Origin: Erysipelotrichaceae bacterium
GTDB lineage: Bacteria > Bacillota_I > Bacilli_A > Erysipelotrichales > Coprobacillaceae
DNA: 11,761 nucleotides
Direction of reading: 5' to 3'
Assembly (NCBI GenBank): GCA_021200395.1
Contig: JAJQGQ010000305.1
Span: 1 to 11,761 of the forward strand
Shown one piece after another: positions 1 to 6,262 of this stretch. The notes below the pieces were generated by a model. That model saw nothing but the letters and a program-made list of their open reading frames with translations, made no database searches and was not told the origin of the DNA. Numbering within the stretch: position 1 is the first letter of the stretch; each line of letters begins with the position of its first letter. The position numbers were made by a program, and so were the translations under genes.

Positions 1-60
1 GTATGAAGGCTAGATTAAAATTCTATTTTGAAAATATCTGTTGAAAATAAAAATAAATGT

Positions 61-97
61 AAACGTCATTTGAAAACAATGACGTTTTATTTTGTTT
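61..97 (+). terminator. Intrinsic terminator-like hairpin of the upstream gene
   Basis: A perfect 10-bp stem (AAACGTCATT at 61-70 with AATGACGTTT at 78-87) encloses a 7-nt loop and runs into TATTTTGTTT. The left side is A-rich, so it could also work on the minus strand. It probably ends a gene cut off by the window edge: a plus-strand frame open from the edge stops at 42-44 (TGA). That frame covers too few codons to identify. Confidence 0.7.
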
Positions 98-107
98 AAA
101 AATGAAT

Positions 108-116
108 TGTGATAAT
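108..116 (+). promoter_or_regulatory. Possible extended -10 promoter of the MFS-MATE-reductase operon
   Basis: TGTGATAAT is an extended -10 element matching TATAAT at five of six bases. No good -35 lies 16-18 bp upstream, where the sequence is the T-rich tail of the preceding hairpin. Transcription would start near 122, leaving a leader of only about 15 nt before GTG 137 or about 39 nt before ATG 161. This is inferred from sequence only. Confidence 0.35.
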
Positions 117-136
117 TTGTTGTTGAGGTGATGATA

Positions 137-1297
137 GTGAACAAATTAAAAGGAAGCTTTATGAGTTATTTTTTGATGTATTTATGTTTTTATATGGCTC
201 TTTCTTTTTTGTCAGGATTGTTATCAGTTTATTTGATGAATAAAGGATATAGTGCTACTCAAGTGAGCTTTGTCGTATCGATGGGATTAGTAGCCTCAGT
301 TGTTTTTCAACCTATTGTAGGTTACTTTAGTGATCGTTTTAATGAACGTATTGTTAATACTTTTGTGTTGATTATATCAGCGTTGTCGGGTACATTGTTT
401 GTCTTTGCGGATAACATATATACCATTGCATTATATTATAGTGTAGCTTTAGGATTGTTTAATAGTGCAAAAATAGTCATTGAAAGATTTGCTACACTGT
501 CAGCGCATTCCTATGGAAAGATAAGAATATGGGGCTCTATAGGATATGCAATTGGTTTTAAGGCGAGTGGCTATATTTATAATTATATTAAACCCGAATA
601 TATGTTTGTTCTTTATAGCTCTGGATTGATTATCAGTATTGTTGGTATGTTATTGACTAAAGATGTGAAAACACAAAGCAACATGCAACAATCAAATGAT
701 AACCAAGGAATATGGCATAAAGATTTTATAACATATCTTATCGTTATAGCAATTTTTTATGGTTGTACAAATATTAATAGTACTTATTTACCATCTTATT
801 TAGAATTTAATGGGATATCTGTTGATACCATTTCAACTGTTATATTTTATACCACATTAATGGAGTTACCAGTTATATTCTTCGCCGATAAATTAATGGT
901 CCATTTTGATAATCAACAATTATTATTTATAGAATTTATATTATTGATTATCCAATTTACAACCTATGCTTTTATACCTATCCACTCAGTTCAAATAATC
1001 ATCACTATCACTACAAAAGCAGCTACAACAATGTTATTTATCATTTTGAATATGAAAATTATCGCAACTATCATCGATGCTTATCATCAGATAACGGCTT
1101 TATCTATTGTATCTATGGTGAATAGTACTTCATCTATGCTATTTCAAAATATTGGTGGATATATCATAGATAGTTATTCTTATCAAATTTTATATATTGT
1201 ATTACTTATCAGTGTGATATTAGGAATATTGATTATTGGTCATTGTTCATTTTTACAGAAAGGAAGGTTGAAATATGGAAGAAAGATTAGCACATGA
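137..1297 (+). CDS. MFS permease, LacY/3-phenylpropionate (MFS_1_like) type
   Basis: A predicted 12-helix inner-membrane transporter of the major facilitator superfamily, about 387 residues, the usual length. The signature loop between helices 2 and 3 is visible as VGYFSDRF, and the YGKIRIWGSIGYAIG motif in the first half is typical of the nucleoside/oligosaccharide/phenylpropionate-like MFS branch. A hydrophilic central loop (KTQSNMQQSNDNQG) separates the two six-helix halves. Start choice: the frame opens at GTG 128, but GAGGTG at 125-130 is well placed for GTG 137; ATG 161, behind AAAAGGA, is a real alternative and removes only the short basic N-terminus. The gene overlaps the following MATE gene by 23 nt, so the two are probably co-translated. 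A decayed homologous fragment lies downstream at 4378-4719. The substrate is unknown; family identity is fairly sure. Confidence 0.85.
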   Translation: MNKLKGSFMSYFLMYLCFYMALSFLSGLLSVYLMNKGYSATQVSFVVSMGLVASVVFQPIVGYFSDRFNERIVNTFVLIISALSGTLFVFADNIYTIALYYSVALGLFNSAKIVIERFATLSAHSYGKIRIWGSIGYAIGFKASGYIYNYIKPEYMFVLYSSGLIISIVGMLLTKDVKTQSNMQQSNDNQGIWHKDFITYLIVIAIFYGCTNINSTYLPSYLEFNGISVDTISTVIFYTTLMELPVIFFADKLMVHFDNQQLLFIEFILLIIQFTTYAFIPIHSVQIIITITTKAATTMLFIILNMKIIATIIDAYHQITALSIVSMVNSTSSMLFQNIGGYIIDSYSYQILYIVLLISVILGILIIGHCSFLQKGRLKYGRKIST

Positions 1298-2624
1298 GAA
1301 GATATCAAAATTATTATATTCTTTAGCATTACCAGCTATATGCGGACAAATAGTGACACTTATTTATAATTTGGTTGATCGTATGTATATTGGTAGACTT
1401 GATAATGGGGCTATGGCTATGGCTGCTATTGGATTGTGTGTCCCCTTAACAACTATTATTAATGCCTTTAATGGTTTGTTTGGTAGAGGTGGTTCTCCAT
1501 TGAGTTCTATTCGTTTAGGTGAGAATAACAAGGAAGAGGCTGATAGAATATTATCGAATAGTTTTATTTCATTGGTGATTTGTTCATTAACGATTACGCT
1601 AGTTGTAGCTTTGTTTAAAGATCCTATATTATATTTATTTGGAGCAAGTGATGAAACAATAGGATATGCTAGAGATTATATTACCATTTATTCTATGGGT
1701 ACTATATTTATACAATTGACTATAGGATTAAATTATTTCATCAATGCACAAGGGTTTACTAGCTTTACAATGCGTAATGTCATGATAGGAGCAATTCTTA
1801 ATATTATCTTGGATCCGATTTTTATTAATGTACTAGGCTTGGGTGTTAAAGGAGCAGCACTTGCGACAGTGATAGCTCAAGGGATTTCCTGTATATTGGT
1901 ATTAAGTTTTATGTTTGGTAAGAGATCAATATTGCATATAAGAAAAGCTTATTTAAAACCTAATCTAAGAATATTAAAACAAATTATATCTTTAGGTTTA
2001 TCACCATTCTTTATGTCATCCACTGAAGGGTTATTAACAATTTGTTTTAATCAACAATTACTACTCTACGGTGGTAATTTAGCAGTTAGTTCTATGACGA
2101 TTATGTCATCGATGTTTCAGTTTGTTTTAATGCCAATAGAAGGTGTAGCACAAGGCAGTCAGCCTATTATTAGCTATAATTATGGTGCTAAAAGCTATTC
2201 AAGAGTCAAAGAAACCATCTCATTGGCATTAAAAGTAACTTGTTCTTATAGTATGATTGCGGTTTTTTTAATGGAATTATTTCCTCAATTATTTGTGGGT
2301 ATATTTACGAGTGATAGCACACTCATGGCAATAGCCTGTCAAATGCTTCGTGTCTATATATTTGGTGGTTGTATTATGGGTATTAATTCAACATGTCAAC
2401 AAACCTATAATTCTTTAGGTGAAGGTAAGAAATCATTCTTCTTTGCCTTCTATCGTAAGATTATATTACTCATTCCTTTAATATTTATATTACCCCATCT
2501 ATTGCCATGGCAAATGCTGGCAGTCGTATTAGCTGAACCAATTTCAGATTTCATCACAACTATCACTAATTATACATATTTTAGAGGATTCATAAAAAGA
2601 AAGTTAGGAGGACAATATGAATAA
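1275..2624 (+). CDS. MATE-family multidrug/Na+ antiporter, MepA-like
   Basis: A 449-residue, 12-helix MATE (MOP superfamily) exporter of normal length. Such proteins expel cationic drugs or metabolites in exchange for Na+ or H+. The first half opens with the family pattern: a LALPAICGQ helix start, then NLVDRMYIGRL, AAIGLCVPL and the small-residue loop GRGGSPLSSIRLGENNKEEA (about residues 70-89). LNIILDPIFI in the first half and, in the repeat half, EGVAQGSQPIISYNYGAK (about 290-307) are the classic paired MATE motifs. ATG 1275 is preceded by AAAGGAAGG. It begins inside the MFS gene and its stop overlaps the start of the aldo/keto reductase, so all three form one operon. Which substrate it carries, and whether it is coupled to Na+, cannot be read directly; given the Na+-type c subunit downstream, Na+ coupling would be plausible. 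Confidence 0.9.
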   Translation: MEERLAHEKISKLLYSLALPAICGQIVTLIYNLVDRMYIGRLDNGAMAMAAIGLCVPLTTIINAFNGLFGRGGSPLSSIRLGENNKEEADRILSNSFISLVICSLTITLVVALFKDPILYLFGASDETIGYARDYITIYSMGTIFIQLTIGLNYFINAQGFTSFTMRNVMIGAILNIILDPIFINVLGLGVKGAALATVIAQGISCILVLSFMFGKRSILHIRKAYLKPNLRILKQIISLGLSPFFMSSTEGLLTICFNQQLLLYGGNLAVSSMTIMSSMFQFVLMPIEGVAQGSQPIISYNYGAKSYSRVKETISLALKVTCSYSMIAVFLMELFPQLFVGIFTSDSTLMAIACQMLRVYIFGGCIMGINSTCQQTYNSLGEGKKSFFFAFYRKIILLIPLIFILPHLLPWQMLAVVLAEPISDFITTITNYTYFRGFIKRKLGGQYE

Positions 2625-3432
2625 AGAAACAAAAGTTAAATTATGTTGTACAACCCAAATGCCTATTATTGCATTAGGTGTTTGGAAAAGCGGTAAAGAC
2701 ACTAAACAAGCTGTATTAGATGCCTTCGATGCGGGTTATCGTCATATTGACAGTGCAGCATGTTATGGTAATGAAGAAGCTGTAGGAGAAGCGATTAGAG
2801 AAAGTGGAATTGATAGAAGTGAATTGTTTATTACGACAAAACTATGGAATGATGATATTAGAAAAGGAAATACAAGAGAAGCTTTTATGACAAGTTTAAA
2901 GAAATTAGGTTTGGATTACGTTGATTTGTATCTCATTCATTGGCCTGTTGATGGCTATGTTGAGGCATATTTAGAAATGGAGAAGTTAAAAGAAGAAGGT
3001 TATATTAAAAGTATTGGTGTATCAAACTTTAGAAAATCACATCTCCAAGACTTATTATCTAAAGTCCATAAAATACCTAGTGTCAATCAAATTGAAATCA
3101 ATCCAAGAATGCAGGATGAAGAAACAATAACCTATTGTCATGAAAATAAAATACGCTTAGAAGCATGGTCACCACTAGGAAGTGGTCAATGTCTCCAAAT
3201 CCCAGAAATACTAGACATAGCCAACAAATACCACAAATCATCAGCTCAAGTTATACTTCGCTGGTTACTCCAAAGACACATCATTGTCTTGCCAAAATCT
3301 ATCCATAAAGAAAGAATAATAGAGAACATAAATATTTTTGATTTTGAACTAAATGAAGAAGAAATGAACATCATGAATCATTTAAACCAAAATAAAAGAA
3401 CAGGGCCAGACCCTGATCATTTTAACTTCTAA
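2617..3432 (+). CDS. Aldo/keto reductase, AKR5-like (2,5-diketogluconate reductase/YvgN type)
   Basis: A 271-residue cytosolic NADPH-dependent reductase of aldehydes and ketones, close to the usual AKR5 length. The TIM-barrel tetrad is intact: Asp45 (in HIDSA), Tyr50 (in CYGNE), Lys75 (in TTKLW) and His108 (in IHWP). GVSNF (134-138), VNQIEINP (156-163) and EAWSPLGSG (182-190) follow in order. LPKSIHKERIIEN (225-237) is the 2'-phosphate/adenine-binding loop, and GPDPDHFNF is the family's C-terminal tail. AGGAGG at 2606-2611 gives a strong start at ATG 2617, which overlaps the MATE stop by 8 nt. The stop overlaps the convergent regulator by 4 nt. Base composition changes sharply inside the gene: the first half is G-rich on this strand and the last 250 bases are C-rich and G-poor. 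The physiological substrate is unknown; detoxification of reactive carbonyls is a guess from the exporter context. Confidence 0.93.
   Translation: MNKETKVKLCCTTQMPIIALGVWKSGKDTKQAVLDAFDAGYRHIDSAACYGNEEAVGEAIRESGIDRSELFITTKLWNDDIRKGNTREAFMTSLKKLGLDYVDLYLIHWPVDGYVEAYLEMEKLKEEGYIKSIGVSNFRKSHLQDLLSKVHKIPSVNQIEINPRMQDEETITYCHENKIRLEAWSPLGSGQCLQIPEILDIANKYHKSSAQVILRWLLQRHIIVLPKSIHKERIIENINIFDFELNEEEMNIMNHLNQNKRTGPDPDHFNF
3391..3415 (-). terminator. Likely terminator of the RpiR gene, inside the reductase CDS
   Basis: Read on the minus strand, CAGGG-TCTGG-CCCTG (3415-3401) forms a GC-rich 5-bp stem and is followed directly by TTCTTTTATT. It lies 13 nt past the regulator's stop codon, the normal place for an intrinsic terminator. 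On the plus strand the same bases encode the conserved TGPDPD tail of the aldo/keto reductase, so the terminator would be embedded in its coding sequence. The stem is short, so efficiency is uncertain. Confidence 0.5.
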
Positions 3433-4313
3433 AAATCTTCTTCTTTCACATATTCAATGGTTGAGAAGCGTCCTTTCTCAATCATTTTTGATATAGCAAT
3501 CTTTTTGTCTAAATTCTTATCATAATCTAATGCAAAAACACATGAATAAAGTAAATCTAATATATATTCAATAGATACATCTGTAGAAAACGTTGCGATC
3601 TTTGAATACAATCTTTCTCTTGTACAAATCTTTAATACCACATCCGCATTCTTAGATAACGTATTATCGCCAATATTCGTAATCCCAATAATAGGAATAC
3701 CTTTATTCTTCAAAGTCTTTATCACATTCACCAATATAGGTGTTTCTCCACTATAAGAAACAATAATTGCACAAGCTCCTTTAGGAACTAAAGCAGCTGT
3801 ATAAACATACTCACCTTGTAATGTACAAGACTTCACATCCTTACCAATCCTTGTCATATTATGCACAAACTCTTGGGTAATCAAGCCATTATTACTCACT
3901 GCAAAAAGATAAATTGAAGAGGCTTTTCTCATCGTTTGTACCGCTTTTTGTAAATCATCATGAAGAAGTAAAGATAACGTATCATCAATTGATTCTTTTT
4001 TTAGGGTTGCTAATTTAGAAGCAATAGACATAATTGTATCGTTATTTTCAAAAGGAAAATTAGCATTAATATGACTAAAATGAGTTTCTAAATATTCTTC
4101 TTCCTTCAAATAAGCTTCCTTTAAATCATTCCAACCATTGTATTTCATTTTATGGGCTATTCTTATTAATGTAGATGGTGATGTATAAGTAGCATTCGCA
4201 ATTTCTTTAATTGTCATATCTTTAATTTTCATTTTATTATCTAAAATATAATCAACAATCACTCTTTCGCTATTTGAAAAATCACCATTTTCTAATTTCT
4301 CTCTAATAAGCAT
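3429..4313 (-). CDS. RpiR/MurR-family transcriptional regulator (HTH-SIS)
   Basis: A 294-residue DNA-binding regulator with RpiR architecture and normal length. An N-terminal HTH covers about residues 15-75, with the recognition region TIKEIANATYTSPSTLIRIA (34-53) and the family hallmark KMKYNGWNDLKEAY. A SIS sugar-phosphate-binding domain covers about residues 131-260; it contains SIYLFAVSNNG (133-143) and the phospho-sugar loop VSYSGETP (185-192). Such proteins respond to phosphorylated sugars or amino-sugars and usually control adjacent transport or catabolic genes. ATG 4313 is preceded on its own strand by GAGGTGAT, an excellent ribosome binding site. The gene converges on the reductase (4-nt overlap) and diverges from the MFS remnant. 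Its target is unknown: no sugar kinase or PTS gene is present, and the original partner may be the decayed MFS gene beside its promoter. Confidence 0.92.
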   Translation of the reverse strand: MLIREKLENGDFSNSERVIVDYILDNKMKIKDMTIKEIANATYTSPSTLIRIAHKMKYNGWNDLKEAYLKEEEYLETHFSHINANFPFENNDTIMSIASKLATLKKESIDDTLSLLLHDDLQKAVQTMRKASSIYLFAVSNNGLITQEFVHNMTRIGKDVKSCTLQGEYVYTAALVPKGACAIIVSYSGETPILVNVIKTLKNKGIPIIGITNIGDNTLSKNADVVLKICTRERLYSKIATFSTDVSIEYILDLLYSCVFALDYDKNLDKKIAISKMIEKGRFSTIEYVKEEDF

Positions 4314-4330
4314 CTAATCACCTCTTCAAC

Positions 4331-4359
4331 ATTATAGCATTGAAAATATCATTTGAAAA
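4331..4359 (-). promoter_or_regulatory. Promoter of the RpiR gene
   Basis: On the minus strand TGCTATAAT is a consensus extended -10 (TATAAT at 4336-4331). A weak -35, TTTTCA (4359-4354), lies 17 bp upstream. The start codon is 17 nt below the -10, so the leader is very short and consists mostly of the GAGGTGAT ribosome binding site. Confidence 0.65.
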
Positions 4360-4377
4360 ATATAATTGTAGTAACAA

Positions 4378-4719
4378 AAAAGTTATAGTGCTACTAATGT
4401 GTCATTAGATGTATTAGCAGCTTTTTTCATCTTTAGTTGCTCAATTAATTCGGAAATGGAAAAGATAGCAACTGTTTCACATTATCAATATTATCAATAT
4501 GGTAAGATAAGAATTTGGAATACTATTGATTATGCTTTAGGATTTCATTTGGTTGGCCTTATTTGTGATTATGCTATATTTGTTGTATTTGTCATCACAA
4601 TGTGTTTGGCTGTTGTAGGGACATATTTTGCATTCCTTTTTCTTAAAATCATCTTGACAATTAGGGAATATTTGATACAATGCGTGTGTTCAAGAACGAA
4701 CATGTGGTTAACTGGGTAA
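4378..4719 (+). pseudogene. Internally deleted remnant of an MFS permease gene
   Basis: This frame is open but is not a plausible intact gene. It begins straight after a stop codon (TAA 4372-4374) with KSYSATNVS, matching KGYSATQVS at residues 39-47 of the MFS protein encoded at 137-1297 (numbered from GTG 128). It then jumps to EKIATVSHYQ..YGKIRIW, matching ERFATLSAHSYGKIRIW at 119-135. About 53 residues (helices 2-3) are missing in frame, along with the first helix and the entire second half. A perfect 9-bp tandem duplication (4482-4490, 4491-4499) adds Tyr-Gln-Tyr just before YGKIRIW. Over the 48 bases from 4498 I count 35 identical to the intact gene, so it is a diverged relative rather than a recent copy. 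The conserved WGSIGYA motif is damaged (WNTIDYA). No ribosome binding site precedes GTG 4399. Homology fades after about 4640. Confidence 0.78.
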
Positions 4720-4757
4720 GGCACTAGAAATATCTAATCCTTAGCCAGTTTTTCTTT
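4710..4757 (+). terminator. Intrinsic terminator ahead of the atp operon
   Basis: AACTGGGTAAGG (4710-4721) pairs with CCTTAGCCAGTT (4739-4750), 11 of 12 positions matching with one G-G mismatch. A small inner TAG/CTA pairing lies in the loop, and the tract TTTCTTTT follows. It overlaps the stop codon of the MFS remnant. It probably terminated the ancestral permease gene and now insulates the ATP synthase operon. Confidence 0.8.
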
Positions 4758-4824
4758 TGTGAAATGAACTAAGTTAATTTTTTGTTCAAATATTCACAAA
4801 ATTGCTATATTTTTTGTTAAGTTC

Positions 4825-4863
4825 ATGATAAGATAACAAACAGAATATATCTTATGATAAGAT
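4825..4863 (+). promoter_or_regulatory. Operator-like palindrome and half-site upstream of the atp promoter
   Basis: ATCTTAT-G-ATAAGAT (4849-4863) is a perfect 7+1+7 palindrome ending 2 bp before the -35 element. Its right part, ATGATAAGAT (4854-4863), is repeated exactly at 4825-4834, 29 bp upstream, close to three helical turns. The arrangement resembles a dimeric regulator site with an upstream half-site. No cognate regulator can be named. AT-rich palindromes also arise by chance. Confidence 0.4.
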
Positions 4864-4865
4864 TA

Positions 4866-4895
4866 TTGGAAATATTGGGAATACTTTGGTATAAT
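4866..4895 (+). promoter_or_regulatory. Main promoter of the ATP synthase operon
   Basis: TTGGAA (4866-4871), an 18-bp spacer and TATAAT (4890-4895) preceded by TG form a sigma-A extended -10 promoter. Transcription would start near 4902, giving a leader of about 22 nt before atpI. The apparent earlier start ATG 4894 lies inside the -10 box and cannot be used. It follows the insulating terminator at 4710-4757. Confidence 0.8.
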
Positions 4896-4910
4896 GACTC
4901 ATATTTCAAT

Positions 4911-4916
4911 AAGGAG
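4911..4916 (+). promoter_or_regulatory. Ribosome binding site that fixes the atpI start
   Basis: AAGGAG lies 7 nt before ATG 4924, ideal spacing. The in-frame upstream ATG at 4894 has no such site and falls within the promoter, so 4924 is the start. Confidence 0.8.
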
Positions 4917-4923
4917 TAAGAAA

Positions 4924-5277
4924 ATGAATGAAAAAGATATTTATAAAAATTCAATTTATTTATTAGCCTTTGGCTGTCTCTTATTTGGAATAATAGGATT
5001 ATTTCTAAAGGATATTTCATTTATCTTAGGATTTATTCTAGGCTATGTCATTAATTGTTTGGTCTTTTATCTCAATATTAAGATGACAGATACAATATTA
5101 GCTTTAGAAAGATGGGCACCATTAATCGTGGTGATAATCTTATTGCTAAAGTTGGGTTTATATGCTGGAGGATTTATATTAGCAATTAAAACAGTATATT
5201 TTCATCTTATAGGTGTTTTAGTGGGATATTTAGTCACCAAATTAACAATTTATGTAGAAGGGTTTAAAAGGAGGTGA
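4924..5277 (+). CDS. atpI: ATP synthase protein I (AtpI/UncI-like)
   Basis: A 117-residue membrane protein with four hydrophobic segments (about residues 10-27, 29-49, 63-83 and 86-106). The GFILGYVINCLVFYLNI stretch is the characteristic AtpI motif, a small-residue helix followed by an Asn and a basic or aromatic loop. In Na+-translocating bacteria such as Propionigenium, the homologue assists assembly of the c-ring, and it is the usual first gene of F-ATPase operons. It follows the promoter by a short leader. Its stop (TGA 5275-5277) lies within the AGGAGGTGA ribosome binding site of atpB, so translation of the two is coupled. Sequence conservation in this family is low, so the identification rests on motif, topology and position together. 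Confidence 0.88.
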   Translation: MNEKDIYKNSIYLLAFGCLLFGIIGLFLKDISFILGFILGYVINCLVFYLNIKMTDTILALERWAPLIVVIILLLKLGLYAGGFILAIKTVYFHLIGVLVGYLVTKLTIYVEGFKRR

Positions 5278-5282
5278 AGTGA

Positions 5283-5969
5283 ATGATCAATGCACCGTTG
5301 ATTCAAACTGTACATATTACACTTCAGGTTGAATTGGTCTTTTCTTTGATTATTATGGTTGCTTTAGGAATATTATTTATCTATGCAGGTAATCAAGTAA
5401 AAAAAGCAGATCCAATTGCTAAACCTAAAGGTATTGTATTGCTTGTAGAAACAGGGGTCGAAGTAGGGTATAATTATATGAAGTCTATTATGCCTGAACA
5501 ATTTGAGAAAAATTATTATCCTTATTTTTGTATGATGTTTGTTTATTTAATATGTGCTAATTTAAGTGGTTTGATTGGTTTTGATGCACCTACATCTAAC
5601 TATTCTATTACACTAGCTATTACATTGATAACATTTGCACTCATACAGTGGAATTCAATCAAGACTAAAGGTGGATTTTCTTACATAAAGGATATGCTTT
5701 TACCACCTACAAATATACTAAGTACAATTTCTCCATTGATTTCATTATCAATGCGTTTATTTGGTAATATTTTAAGTGGTACTATTTTGATGTCACTCGT
5801 ATATTCATTTACAGGTTGGCTTTCAAGCTTTTTGTTCCCTGTAAATGTATTCGGACCTATTATTGCCCCTGCATTGCATTGTTATTTTGATATTTTTGCA
5901 GGGTTCATTCAAACGTTGGTTTTTGTCACTTTATCTAGTATATTAATTGCAGTTGAAGCAGATAACTAG
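5283..5969 (+). CDS. atpB: F-ATP synthase subunit a
   Basis: A 228-residue polytopic membrane protein forming the two ion half-channels of Fo. The essential arginine is Arg158 in SLSMRLFGN (155-162), equivalent to E. coli Arg210. Gln210 in FDIFAGFIQ corresponds to E. coli Gln252, and Asp203 sits where E. coli has His245. The position of E. coli Glu219 is Thr167, the inverted polar pair often seen in Bacillota. About five or six membrane segments are visible: 17-36, 78-98, 107-123, 145-178 and 205-225. The start at ATG 5283 follows a near-perfect AGGAGGTGA that overlaps the atpI stop. Next comes atpE after a 41-nt gap. The short N-terminus lacks the extension of the proteobacterial protein and is normal for this group. 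Confidence 0.96.
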   Translation: MINAPLIQTVHITLQVELVFSLIIMVALGILFIYAGNQVKKADPIAKPKGIVLLVETGVEVGYNYMKSIMPEQFEKNYYPYFCMMFVYLICANLSGLIGFDAPTSNYSITLAITLITFALIQWNSIKTKGGFSYIKDMLLPPTNILSTISPLISLSMRLFGNILSGTILMSLVYSFTGWLSSFLFPVNVFGPIIAPALHCYFDIFAGFIQTLVFVTLSSILIAVEADN

Positions 5970-6010
5970 TTAAAGATATTTAGAAAATTAAAAATTAGGA
6001 GGATAAAAAA

Positions 6011-6238
6011 ATGACAGATGTAGGATTAATTGCAATTGCAGCTGGTATTGCAGTATGTGCAGGTTTAGGTACAGGTATTGGTGAAGGTATTGCGGCTAGT
6101 AAGGCTGTTGAAGCAGTAGGAAGAAATCCTGAAGCTGAAGGTAAAATTCGTACAATGATGATTTTAGGTATTGCCTTATCTGAAACAGTATCTATCTATG
6201 GTTTATTAGTGTCACTTATTTTATTATTCGTATATTAA
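6011..6238 (+). CDS. atpE: F-ATP synthase subunit c, with Na+-type ligand set
   Basis: A 75-residue helical hairpin that forms the rotor ring. Helix 1 is the glycine-rich AGLGTGIGEGIAASKA region. The polar loop is RNPE (38-41), and helix 2 carries the ion-binding Glu58 in ALSETVSIYGLL. Aligned to Ilyobacter tartaricus c, Glu25 falls at position 32, Glu58 at 65, Thr59 at 66 and Tyr63 at 70, which are the Na+-coordinating positions. A glutamate at both 32 and 65 is the two-carboxylate pattern described for the Fusobacterium nucleatum ring. Proton-specific rings usually lack the Ser/Thr and Tyr. AGGAGG (5997-6002) lies 8 nt before the ATG in an A/T-only leader with little folding potential, fitting the high copy number of this subunit. 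Subunit identity is certain; ion choice is inferred. Confidence 0.97.
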   Translation: MTDVGLIAIAAGIAVCAGLGTGIGEGIAASKAVEAVGRNPEAEGKIRTMMILGIALSETVSIYGLLVSLILLFVY

Positions 6239-6262
6239 TAAATAAAGATAGGAGGAATAAGT

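Noticed and set aside
1..60. C-terminus of an upstream gene ending at 42-44 or 4-6
   Set aside because: The frames are too short to tell a true coding end from chance, so no gene was called.
4399..4719. Intact 106-residue membrane protein gene starting at GTG 4399
   Set aside because: There is no ribosome binding site, homology to the MFS permease extends upstream of the supposed start, and the protein joins two distant parts of the permease. A gene remnant fits better.
4757..4865. Riboswitch or leader RNA before the atp operon
   Set aside because: The stretch lies upstream of the predicted transcription start, and the actual leader is about 22 nt, too short for a riboswitch.
4894..4923. 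Upstream ATG start for atpI
   Set aside because: The ATG is part of the TATAAT -10 box and upstream of the predicted transcription start. The ribosome binding site serves ATG 4924.
4823..5020. Minus-strand 65-codon ORF across the atp promoter and atpI
   Set aside because: It overlaps the promoter and the start of atpI, has no ribosome binding site and no recognisable family. It is a by-product of AT-rich sequence.
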